Shown one piece after another: positions 6,681 through 12,774 of a DNA stretch of 13,176 nucleotides. Positions within the stretch are counted from its first letter, which is position 1. Every line of letters starts with the position of its first letter. The DNA lies in assembly GCA_005779435.1 (NCBI GenBank), contig SXJH01000212.1, positions 1-13,176 on the forward strand, given 5' to 3'. Both the position numbers and the translations under genes were made by a program. Under the pieces are notes generated by a model. It did no database searches. It worked only from the letters and a program-made list of their open reading frames with translations, and was not told the DNA's origin. Origin of the DNA: Nitrosomonas sp. Its GTDB lineage: Bacteria > Pseudomonadota > Gammaproteobacteria > Burkholderiales > Nitrosomonadaceae.

Positions 6681-7574
6681 CTAGAATTTACGCTTAATTA
6701 TAAACTCGGTTACTTGACGCAATCTGAATGCTGTTTCGCCAAAATCGTCCAGCGCCCTGTCGGCATCGTACTGCAGTTTCTCCGCCAACTCCCGCGCCTG
6801 GCCGATACCGAGAATGCTGACGTAAGTCGGTTTATTGTTTTCGGCGTCCTTGCCGGCAGTTTTGCCTAGCGTGGCTGTGGTCGCTTCCGTATCCAGCAAA
6901 TCGTCCACAACCTGAAATGCCAAACCGACGCATTTGGCGAAATGATCCAACTTGCCCAATTGCGCTTCATTCAGGCGGCTGCTGCAACGCGCACCAAGCA
7001 TAACTGCGGCACGAATCAATGCACCGGTCTTATGAATATGCATAAACTCCAGTTCCGGCAGCGCCAGGGTTTTGCCGACGCTATCGAGATCGAAAGCCTG
7101 CCCACCCGCCATGCCGCGCGAACCCGATGCCAGCGCCAGTTGCGCGATCATGGTTAGCTGTGTTTCTGCCGAATCGGATAAACGGTTTTCCGCCAGCAAT
7201 TCGAACGCCAGCGTTTGCAAACTATCCCCAGTCAACAATGCGGTGGCTTCGTCAAACTCGATATGGCAGGTAGGCTTGCCGCGCCGCAAAATATCATCGT
7301 CCATGCACGGCAAATCGTCATGAACCAAAGAATAAGCGTGTATCAGCTCTACTGCCGCAGCCGCAACGGTTACGCGCCCTACATCCGCACCGGCAAGCTC
7401 ACCGGCAGCGAAGGATAATAGCGGACGCACCCGCTTGCCGCCCCCCAGCACGGAATAACGCATTGCTTTGTGTAGCCTGATAGGTACACAATCCGTGGCG
7501 GGCAATCTCGAATCCAAGAAAGTTTCGATGCGTGCCTGGCAATTGCCGGCCCAGTTTTGAAAATCAGCGCTCAT
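6681..7574 (-). CDS. ispA: Polyprenyl (farnesyl/geranyl) diphosphate synthase
   Basis: Short-chain trans-prenyltransferase condensing isopentenyl diphosphate with allylic diphosphates to give geranyl and farnesyl diphosphate. The product is 297 residues, as expected. The first Asp-rich motif is DDLPCMDDD (86-94), the second is DDLLD (224-228); GGGKRVRP (44-51) and HKTG (181-184) bind diphosphate. The start codon lies inside the end of xseB (11-base overlap) without a clear ribosome site, which indicates coupled translation. The stop codon TAG is supplied by the target duplication of the adjacent element, so the insertion did not change the protein. Confidence 0.97.
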   Translation of the reverse strand: MSADFQNWAGNCQARIETFLDSRLPATDCVPIRLHKAMRYSVLGGGKRVRPLLSFAAGELAGADVGRVTVAAAAVELIHAYSLVHDDLPCMDDDILRRGKPTCHIEFDEATALLTGDSLQTLAFELLAENRLSDSAETQLTMIAQLALASGSRGMAGGQAFDLDSVGKTLALPELEFMHIHKTGALIRAAVMLGARCSSRLNEAQLGKLDHFAKCVGLAFQVVDDLLDTEATTATLGKTAGKDAENNKPTYVSILGIGQARELAEKLQYDADRALDDFGETAFRLRQVTEFIIKRKF

Positions 7575-7824
7575 TGCTGTCGGATTGCGAAAAGTTTTTT
7601 AACATGCCGGTTTCAAGTATACGCACTTGCTGCTGCGCATTTTGCAATTTGCTTTGGCAATATTGCAATAACTCGGCCCCGCGTTGATACGCTGAAAGCG
7701 ATGCTTCCAATGACATTTGTCCTGCTTCCATGGCCGTCACAATTTTTTCCAGCTCCGCCGATGCCGCCTCGAAGCTCTCAGGTTGAGACGATAACGCCGC
7801 AGCATTTTTAGTCGATTTGGTCAT
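7564..7824 (-). CDS. xseB: Exodeoxyribonuclease VII small subunit
   Basis: Small subunit of exonuclease VII, which degrades single-stranded DNA together with the large subunit XseA (not in the window). The product is 86 residues. It carries the family pattern FEAASAELEKIVTAMEAG (18-35), then SLEASLSAYQRGAELLQYC (38-56) and a helical LQNAQQQV stretch. It is the first gene of the xseB-ispA-dxs-folE2 set and overlaps ispA by 11 bases, an arrangement common in proteobacteria. The ATG has no obvious ribosome binding site, but the start fits the family. The N-terminal 17 residues are a low-complexity Ser/Ala/Lys tail. Confidence 0.95.
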   Translation of the reverse strand: MTKSTKNAAALSSQPESFEAASAELEKIVTAMEAGQMSLEASLSAYQRGAELLQYCQSKLQNAQQQVRILETGMLKNFSQSDSNER

Positions 7825-7883
7825 AAAACAAGGACAATACGAAAATATCAGGAGTGTCGGGCATTATTTTTGAAAAGCGGACA

Positions 7884-7913
7884 AAAATAACGCAATTAGC
7901 CGTATCAGGTCAA
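7884..7913 (-). promoter_or_regulatory. Candidate sigma-70 promoter of the xseB-ispA-dxs-folE2 operon
   Basis: On the minus strand TTGACC (7913-7908) is followed after 18 bases by TATTTT (7889-7884), predicting a transcript start near 7877 and a leader of about 50 bases. It lies in the 219-base gap (7825-8043) between the hemN-like stop and xseB. I see no terminator hairpin or other element in that gap. Confidence 0.45.
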
Positions 7914-8043
7914 TGCAAATTTTGCTTTGAGCAGATAAACTTTTTTTACCGAGCGCGATTTATTTCCGCTATCAAGTGTTGTTCAAGGTAACAATTCTAC
8001 CCGATTCTCTGTTGAACCCGAAGCGCATCGTTTATGCCGGTAT

Positions 8044-9444
8044 TTATATCAGCGGCAATCGATTCTTGCGCTGTTGCCGTGCACGCAGATATTTATCGAA
8101 AACCTTGCAAATACTGTTGATCAGCAATTGTCCCGACGGGGTGACCGCGATTTCGTCGCGATCGAGGATAATCAGCCCTGCCTGCTCATAAGACCGCAGT
8201 TCGGCTAATTCGGTGGCGAAATATTGTTTGAAGTCGATGGGAAAGAAAGCCTCGACGGATTCGTGCGATATGACGGAATGGCAAATTAATGCATGCATGA
8301 CGGAACGCCTGATCAGATCGTCCGCATTGAGTTCCAGGCCTCGCATGATGGGAAGTGTGTTTTGCTCCAATTTCTCATAATATTGCGAAATATCGCAGTA
8401 ATTCTGATTGAGAGTCGGGCCTATGCTGCCGATCCCGGAGAGTCCGAGCGCGACATGATCGCAGTCCGGATAAATCGAATAACCCTGTAAACCGTAATGC
8501 AACCGGCCCTGGCGCTGCGCATGCACCAAAGGATCGTCGAGTTTGGCGAAAAGATTCATACCGATATGCGCATATCCCGCCTCCGTTAAACGAACGATTG
8601 CCAGTAATCGCATCTCGAAATTGACGCTCTCGTTTGGCAAGTCCGTCGGATCGATGCCTCGCTGCGACTTGAATTTTTCCGGCAAATGCCGGTAATTGCG
8701 CAGCTTGATTCGATTCGGATTAACCGCAATGATTTGCTCCAAAGTATGCGTAAATTTCTGTAAATCCTGCTTCGGCAAACCATAATTCAATTCGATCCGG
8801 ATCGATTGAAACCCCGCTTGCTGTGCGCTCTGAATTGCATGCAGCGTCATCTCCGCCGATTGCAAACGTTGGATCGATTGTTGCACTTGCCGGTCGAAAT
8901 CCTGGACGCCGATGATGGCGCAGTTAAACCCCATATCGCGCAGCGCCCGCATCGAACGCAACTGAAACTGCCTCGGATCGACCTCGATACAAAATTCGCC
9001 CTCGTTGACCAAGTTAAAATTTTGCTGAATGCCTGCAATGATTTTGCTCAGTTGCGCATCGTCCAGATAAGTGGGCGTGCCGCCGCCAAAATAGACTTGC
9101 TCAACTTTCGGATCGTCTTTGAACAATTGCCCCTGCAATTTTATCTCGTGCAATAAATAATGCAGGTAAGTATCGATGCTATTTGCATCGTGTGCGACGA
9201 TTTGATGAAAATTACAATAGGAACAAAGCGCGTGGCAAAAAGGAATATGCACGTATAACGATAACGGACGCCGAAAATACCCCGACTTCCGGTTATCTAG
9301 CCAAGCCAAATAGGCATGAACATCGAATGCCTCGACAAAATAGTCGGACTCGGGATATAGCCGATAATCCGCAGCATAATCGCCAAAACGGCGGATAAGC
9401 TGAAGATCGATCCCAAGCAAACTGGAAGAATGTGAAGAATGCAC
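8044..9444 (-). CDS. hemN: HemN-like radical SAM protein (oxygen-independent coproporphyrinogen III oxidase family)
   Basis: A 466-residue protein that aligns with HemN along its full length. Visible features: LSLYVHIPFCHALCSYC (61-77) with cluster Cys 70, 74 and 77, the SAM-binding GGGTPTYL (120-127), EVDPRQ, GVQDFDRQVQ, ELNYGLPKQD, and the C-terminal HemN domain. HemN performs the oxygen-free decarboxylation of coproporphyrinogen III in haem synthesis. Two differences stand out: E. coli HemN has a fourth Cys (CGC) where this protein has Phe79 (CNF), and the N-terminal PRYTSYPTA motif reads ADYRLYPES. It may be a HemN paralogue rather than the main enzyme. The start is GTG at 9444, with only weak GAG upstream; an upstream in-frame stop limits the extension. 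It is divergent from fnr and has a well-placed FNR site. Confidence 0.85.
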   Translation of the reverse strand: MHSSHSSSLLGIDLQLIRRFGDYAADYRLYPESDYFVEAFDVHAYLAWLDNRKSGYFRRPLSLYVHIPFCHALCSYCNFHQIVAHDANSIDTYLHYLLHEIKLQGQLFKDDPKVEQVYFGGGTPTYLDDAQLSKIIAGIQQNFNLVNEGEFCIEVDPRQFQLRSMRALRDMGFNCAIIGVQDFDRQVQQSIQRLQSAEMTLHAIQSAQQAGFQSIRIELNYGLPKQDLQKFTHTLEQIIAVNPNRIKLRNYRHLPEKFKSQRGIDPTDLPNESVNFEMRLLAIVRLTEAGYAHIGMNLFAKLDDPLVHAQRQGRLHYGLQGYSIYPDCDHVALGLSGIGSIGPTLNQNYCDISQYYEKLEQNTLPIMRGLELNADDLIRRSVMHALICHSVISHESVEAFFPIDFKQYFATELAELRSYEQAGLIILDRDEIAVTPSGQLLINSICKVFDKYLRARQQRKNRLPLI

Positions 9445-9546
9445 TGCGGTTCTCGCTGTAGGAAGGCCGTTGCATCGATTGCCGCCATCAATCTTTTAGC
9501 ATCGCCGGTTAAAAAATAATATCTACTTCGCATCTAATGGCGTAAA

Positions 9547-9588
9547 ATTATGGCGTTGGCTTGGGATATTCGTTTTGATTCAGATCAA
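9547..9588 (-). promoter_or_regulatory. Class II FNR-dependent promoter for the hemN-like gene
   Basis: On the minus strand CATAAT (9552-9547) is a good -10 hexamer. Its centre is exactly 32 bp from the centre of the FNR box (9581.5). With +1 at 9540 the FNR site is centred at -41.5, the textbook class II activating position. The predicted leader to the GTG start is about 96 bases. The spacing is read directly; activation is inferred. Confidence 0.65.
9575..9588. promoter_or_regulatory. Perfect FNR box
   Basis: TTGATTCAGATCAA matches the FNR consensus TTGAT-N4-ATCAA at every fixed base. It lies between the divergent hemN-like and fnr genes. The recognition helix of the adjacent FNR keeps the Glu, Ser and Arg that read this half-site, so the two fit together. 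Confidence 0.85.
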
Positions 9589-9602
9589 TCAAAGCGTCTA
9601 AA

Positions 9603-9608
9603 TATAAT
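9603..9608 (+). promoter_or_regulatory. -10 element of the probable fnr promoter
   Basis: TATAAT is a perfect -10 hexamer, predicting a start near 9615 and a short leader before TTG 9628. The -35 position, 17 bases upstream (9580-9585), falls inside the FNR box, so bound FNR would block RNA polymerase. This suggests negative autoregulation, as known for E. coli fnr. Confidence 0.5.
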
Positions 9609-9627
9609 CCTCTTCGGTCGGAATATT

Positions 9628-10380
9628 TTGTTACAAAACACCTCATCACAACATCAGCTTGATTTATCACACATAAAATCCGGTTGTGCGACCTGCAGTT
9701 TGCGCGAACTCTGCTTACCGGTTGGTTTAAACGATCGCGAGATCGAAGTGCTGGGGGATGTAGTCAGCTATAAGCGCAAAATTCAGCGCGGCGGATATTT
9801 GCACCGCACCGGCTCGAAATTTCAATCGCTGTATGCGGTTCGTAGCGGATTTCTGAAAACTTGCGTACTCGAGGAAGACGGGCGGCAACAAGTCACCGGA
9901 TTCCATATGACCGGAGAATTGCTCGGATTAGACGCCATCAGCACGGAAATCCATACCTGCGACGCCATTGCACTCGAGGATAGCGAAGTCTGCGAAATTC
10001 CTTTCGCCAAACTGGAAGAAATCAGCCGCACCATCCCATCGCTGATGCATCATTTCCATAAAATCATGAGCCGAGAAATCGTGCGCGATCATGGCGTGAT
10101 GCTGCTGTTAGGCAGCATGAAGGCCGAGGAACGCCTGGCAACCTTTCTGTTGAATCTGTCGCGCCGCTTTTTGATGCGCGGCTATTCGGAATACGAATTC
10201 AATCTGCGCATGACGCGCGAAGAAATCGGCAGCTATCTCGGACTCAAGCTGGAAACGGTAAGCCGCGCTTTCTCAAAGCTGCAAGATGAAAACATTATTA
10301 CCGTTGACAATAAGCGCATCCAAATAAACGACATTGCCAGACTGAGGATGAAAATGGGAAATTCATCCTGCCTTACTTGA
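9628..10380 (+). CDS. fnr: FNR-type oxygen-sensing transcription regulator
   Basis: CRP/FNR-family activator that dimerises through a [4Fe-4S] cluster without oxygen and binds TTGAT-N4-ATCAA sites. With TTG 9628 as start the protein has 250 residues and the cluster Cys fall at 20, 23, 29 and 122, the same numbers as in E. coli FNR; the DNA-reading residues Glu209, Ser212 and Arg213 (ETVSR) also keep their numbers. The cyclic-nucleotide-like fold follows (YAVRSG, GELLGLDAI, VCEIPF), then the dimer helix and the helix-turn-helix TREEIGSYLGLKLETVSR. An ATG at 9550 gives a 276-residue form, but its extra 26 codons contain the FNR box and a TATAAT, so I judge it less likely. The TTG has only a weak GGA site upstream. 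Targets include, by inference, the divergent hemN-like gene and fnr itself. Confidence 0.93.
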   Translation: MLQNTSSQHQLDLSHIKSGCATCSLRELCLPVGLNDREIEVLGDVVSYKRKIQRGGYLHRTGSKFQSLYAVRSGFLKTCVLEEDGRQQVTGFHMTGELLGLDAISTEIHTCDAIALEDSEVCEIPFAKLEEISRTIPSLMHHFHKIMSREIVRDHGVMLLLGSMKAEERLATFLLNLSRRFLMRGYSEYEFNLRMTREEIGSYLGLKLETVSRAFSKLQDENIITVDNKRIQINDIARLRMKMGNSSCLT

Positions 10381-10420
10381 TTGATCGCGGCGTAAACGAT
10401 CTCCGCTCATATAAACTTAG

Positions 10421-10529
10421 GGAAACGCTGATTAATTCTGAATTCGTCATCCGGCGAAGGCCGGAATCCAGAAAAATCAACAAACTGGACACCGGCTTTC
10501 GCCGGTGCGACGAATTAATCAGTGTTTCC
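10421..10529 (+). mobile_element. 109-bp element with the same ends as the 143-bp family but a different core
   Basis: Ends are GGAAACGCTGATTAATTC and GAATTAATCAGTGTTTCC, matching the 143-bp elements at 3610 and 6538. The interior is unrelated to theirs. It consists of an imperfect palindrome: CGTCATCCGGCGAAGGCCGG (10446-10465) followed by AATCCAG, then a short AT spacer, then CTGGACACCGGCTTTCGCCG and so on. The inner arms resemble a repeat motif widespread between proteobacterial genes. Almost the whole element can fold into one long hairpin, which could end or protect the fnr transcript. Flanking duplication: TTAG. No ORF. Confidence 0.85.
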
Positions 10530-10533
10530 TTAG

Positions 10534-10663
10534 CTGGCCGTTGAAAAACGTTTTCGAGGCAGCCGATGCAAGGCGAAAAAGCGCAGTTTATGCGTAATAA
10601 ATGAGCATTTTGAGCCTGTTTTCAACACCGCAGCGGCAACGCAGATAGTTTTTCAGCGGCCTG
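10534..10663 (+). mobile_element. 130-bp element of a second family with GGCCGYTGAAAAAC ends
   Basis: Terminal inverted repeats CTGGCCGTTGAAAAAC and, read from the other end, CAGGCCGCTGAAAAAC match at 14 of 16 positions. TTAG flanks both sides (10530-10533 and 10664-10667). The core is AT-rich around an AATAAATGAGCATTTTGAG stretch, with no coding potential. It is unrelated to the 109/143-bp family except in target choice. Together with the 109-bp element it fills the gene-free stretch 10381-10702, where I see nothing else. Confidence 0.8.
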
Positions 10664-10702
10664 TTAGTGCTATTCAGTTACGGCCTTCCTCTACTTCACC
10701 GA

Positions 10703-11272
10703 TCAATCGCGCCGGTTGCCGCGCTCATGATCCCGTTTGTTTTGACCGCCATGATCGTCCCGATCGCGTTGCTTACCCTTGCCGCGCCCCCGCTGATCAT
10801 CCCCATCGTCAAACTGGTCGTGATCGCCGCTCTGCTTATGGTGGCGCGATTGCTTACGCCGATCGTCATCCGCATGACCTGAATCGTCAAGCCGCCGGTA
10901 CGAATCGCGATGACGATCATCTGGATGATCGTGCTGATTGGCGTATTGCGGTGCATAGACATCGTTGTACCAATCCTGTTGCACAAAATAAGCGGGCAAA
11001 TGACAAGCATTATAGCGATGGCAATGCTTGCTCCATTTTTTGGCATGACCGGGCGGGACATGAAGGTAAACGGGCTGCTGCGGCACCGAAACGGTTGGCG
11101 GCATTGCCACGACAGGATCGGGATAGATCAAACGCGGCGGCGGATAATGATTGCCAAGATTGATTTGACCGTAAAATCCGGGCTGTCCAGCGGTGATCGA
11201 TGCGCCTGAATCGCTGGCCGATAAAAGCGGTGAAACGAATAAGAGCAGGGCCGCCAATAAAAAACGGTACAT
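10703..11272 (-). CDS. Secreted hypothetical protein with a charged His/Asp/Arg-rich tail
   Basis: The 189-residue product starts with a signal peptide (hydrophobic 4-18, cleavage near Ser18-Ala19). A Pro/Tyr-rich segment (43-66) leads into a compact motif, PVYLHVPPGHAKKW (67-80), with Cys84, Cys90 and AYFVQQDWYNDVYAP (94-108). I recall similar short periplasmic proteins annotated as hypothetical in other betaproteobacteria; no function is known to me. From about 112 to the end the protein is low-complexity: Asp, Arg, His, Lys, Gln and Gly only, with a few exceptions, which suggests disorder or metal or polyanion binding. The ATG has GGAGGA 8 bases upstream. It lies 23 bases downstream of a short ORF that follows the methyltransferase. 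Confidence 0.75.
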   Translation of the reverse strand: MYRFLLAALLLFVSPLLSASDSGASITAGQPGFYGQINLGNHYPPPRLIYPDPVVAMPPTVSVPQQPVYLHVPPGHAKKWSKHCHRYNACHLPAYFVQQDWYNDVYAPQYANQHDHPDDRHRDSYRRLDDSGHADDDRRKQSRHHKQSGDHDQFDDGDDQRGRGKGKQRDRDDHGGQNKRDHERGNRRD

Positions 11273-11295
11273 ATATATAATCCTCCAAAAAATCG

Positions 11296-11475
11296 CTAGA
11301 TTGCCGAGTTAAAGCGAACCAATTTATCCCAATCAATTTCCCCATTGGTTTTGCAGAAATCGTTCGAAAAATCCCTGGTGAATTTGTTAATCATGTGCGC
11401 GTACGATTTAACGAAATCGTCATTTCTTTCACGCCATATCCTAAGGGTTCGATTATTTATGCAAGAAGCCAGCAT
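11296..11475 (-). CDS. Short ORF after the methyltransferase, possible truncated restriction gene
   Basis: A 59-codon frame whose ATG begins two bases after the methyltransferase stop. It encodes a plausible globular start: MLASCINNRTLRIWRERN, then DDFVKSYAHMINKFTRDF and GEIDWDKLVRFN, ending at TAG. The tight spacing suggests co-translation with the methyltransferase. Restriction endonuclease genes commonly follow such methyltransferases, but 59 residues is too short for one. It may be the N-terminal stub left after a deletion, or a small standalone protein. I recognise no domain. Confidence 0.5.
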   Translation of the reverse strand: MLASCINNRTLRIWRERNDDFVKSYAHMINKFTRDFSNDFCKTNGEIDWDKLVRFNSAI

Positions 11476-11477
11476 AG

Positions 11478-12329
11478 TTATATGATTTCATAAACCGCCT
11501 CTGGTTCAAGAAGAAATAATTCAACCGGTTTCAATCGTTTTTTCACCATTTCGCAGTATTCGGGAACAATGTCGATACCAATCGAATTTCGTTTCATCCG
11601 ATTGGCGACAAATAGTGTTGTCCCGGAACCCATAAACGGATCGAGAACCGTATCGTTTTCAGTGGTGAAAAGTTTAATGAACCACTCGGGTAATTCTTCA
11701 GGAAATGCCGCGCTGTGATTTTTATTATTGCATTCGGTTGCCAGGTGCAACACATTGGTCGGATAGGCTTTATCGCGTTCAAGCCAATTGGAAATATTTT
11801 TGCCAAACCCGCTGCCGACTTTGGCATTATCCCGGATTCTGTCCGTTTCGGATAAATTCTTCAGTCTGGATTGCGCCCAATCGCCCATCGGCACCATAAC
11901 TTCTTCCTGATGCATCGTAAATTTTCTATTCTTATTAAACTGAAGCAGCCGCTCCCATGCATCGCGGAATCGATTGGGCCATTTTCCGGGGTAGCAGTTT
12001 TTTTTGTGCCAGATAAACTCCTCAGTCCATAACCACCCTTGCCTTCGCATTTCCAGTATAAGCTCAATCACGTAAGTATTTCGCTCGCCCTCAACCACCT
12101 TTTCCTTGATATTTAGGACAAACATTCCCGTTGGTTTCAAAACGCGTAAAAGCTGCTCCGATATCGGCAAAAACCATTCAACATACTTATCGTGGTGGAT
12201 GCCGCCATAGGTACTTTTCCTTTGATCCGCATAAGGAGGCGAGGTCACAATGAGGTCAACGGAATTACTGGGAAGCAGTTTTAATTGCTCTTTGCTGTCT
12301 CCAAGGTATATATCTGTCGTTATTTCCAT
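11478..12329 (-). CDS. Site-specific DNA methyltransferase, beta-class (TSPPY type)
   Basis: A 283-residue SAM-dependent DNA methyltransferase. The catalytic motif TSPPY (29-33) precedes the SAM-binding motif DPFMGSGTT (230-238), the beta-class order. TSPPY is most often seen in N4-cytosine enzymes, although adenine methylation cannot be excluded. The middle carries LKPTGMFVLNIKEKVV, the stretch WTEEFIWHKKNCYPGKWPNR and YPTNVLHLATECNNKNHS, likely forming the target-recognition region. I chose ATG 12329 (MEITTDIYLGD): the frame is open to 12410, but the extra 27 residues are basic, unlike the family, and reach towards the upstream gene. No intact restriction partner is visible; a 59-codon ORF follows. 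The recognition sequence cannot be read from the gene. Confidence 0.93.
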   Translation of the reverse strand: MEITTDIYLGDSKEQLKLLPSNSVDLIVTSPPYADQRKSTYGGIHHDKYVEWFLPISEQLLRVLKPTGMFVLNIKEKVVEGERNTYVIELILEMRRQGWLWTEEFIWHKKNCYPGKWPNRFRDAWERLLQFNKNRKFTMHQEEVMVPMGDWAQSRLKNLSETDRIRDNAKVGSGFGKNISNWLERDKAYPTNVLHLATECNNKNHSAAFPEELPEWFIKLFTTENDTVLDPFMGSGTTLFVANRMKRNSIGIDIVPEYCEMVKKRLKPVELFLLEPEAVYEII

Positions 12330-12382
12330 TGCGTATACTCGTTTGAATCGGAAAATCGCTCGATTGCGCCGATTATAACCGA

Positions 12383-12757
12383 TTAGCGGTCGGCCCCGTC
12401 CGGCTTGCATACCTCGATACGCCCGATCAGTCCATCCGGGGTAAAGTAAATACGTTCCAAACCAATACGTTGCACCTGCTCGCCGGAAGCTGTATCCATC
12501 CCGGTCATTATAAATGCAAACTCCACTCCGTCATTCCCGATATTGCCGTACTCCGGCACCTCCCAATGGGCATCGGGAAAACGGCTGAAAAAGTTTTGCA
12601 TCATGGCATGAATGGCATCGCGGCCCCGATATTCCCCGAAATAAGCGGAACAGTAAGTCGCCTCGGGAATGAACAAGGATTTTATTTTCGCCAGTTCGTG
12701 CGCATTGGATAATGCGACATAATGTTTTGCCCATGCAATGGCGGCGGATTGGGTCAT
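12383..12757 (-). CDS. NTF2-like / SnoaL-like protein
   Basis: A 124-residue protein with the cone-shaped NTF2-fold pattern. An N-terminal helix (AIAWAKHYVALSNAHELAKIKSLF) is followed by ATYCSAYFGEYRGRDAIHAMMQNFFSRFPDAHWEV, then strands ending in RIYFTPDGLIGRIEV. The family covers ketosteroid isomerase-like enzymes, polyketide cyclases and many uncharacterised stress proteins, so no reaction is assigned. The start is ATG 12757; the frame is open to 12811, but that extension would overlap the end of yaaA. It lies 17 bases after yaaA and 53 before the methyltransferase, all in one direction, so these genes may share a transcript. Confidence 0.8.
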   Translation of the reverse strand: MTQSAAIAWAKHYVALSNAHELAKIKSLFIPEATYCSAYFGEYRGRDAIHAMMQNFFSRFPDAHWEVPEYGNIGNDGVEFAFIMTGMDTASGEQVQRIGLERIYFTPDGLIGRIEVCKPDGADR

Positions 12758-12774
12758 GATAATGTTCAATCGAG

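Larger units (their letters stand above)
10417..10667. repeat. Three TTAG target copies from two stacked insertions
   Basis: TTAG occurs at 10417-10420, 10530-10533 and 10664-10667, exactly at the outer ends of two adjacent inverted-repeat elements and shared between them. This is the pattern left when a second element inserts into one target copy of the first. Confidence 0.8.

Noticed and set aside
10667..11209. Hydrophobic Ile/Val-rich plus-strand frames that look like membrane proteins
   Set aside because: They are the complement of the Asp/His/Arg-rich tail (GAT/CAT codons read backwards give ATC/ATG) and have no proper start context.
12330..12410. N-terminal 27-residue extension of the methyltransferase
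   Set aside because: Basic sequence unlike the family; ATG 12329 gives the standard start before the TSPPY motif.
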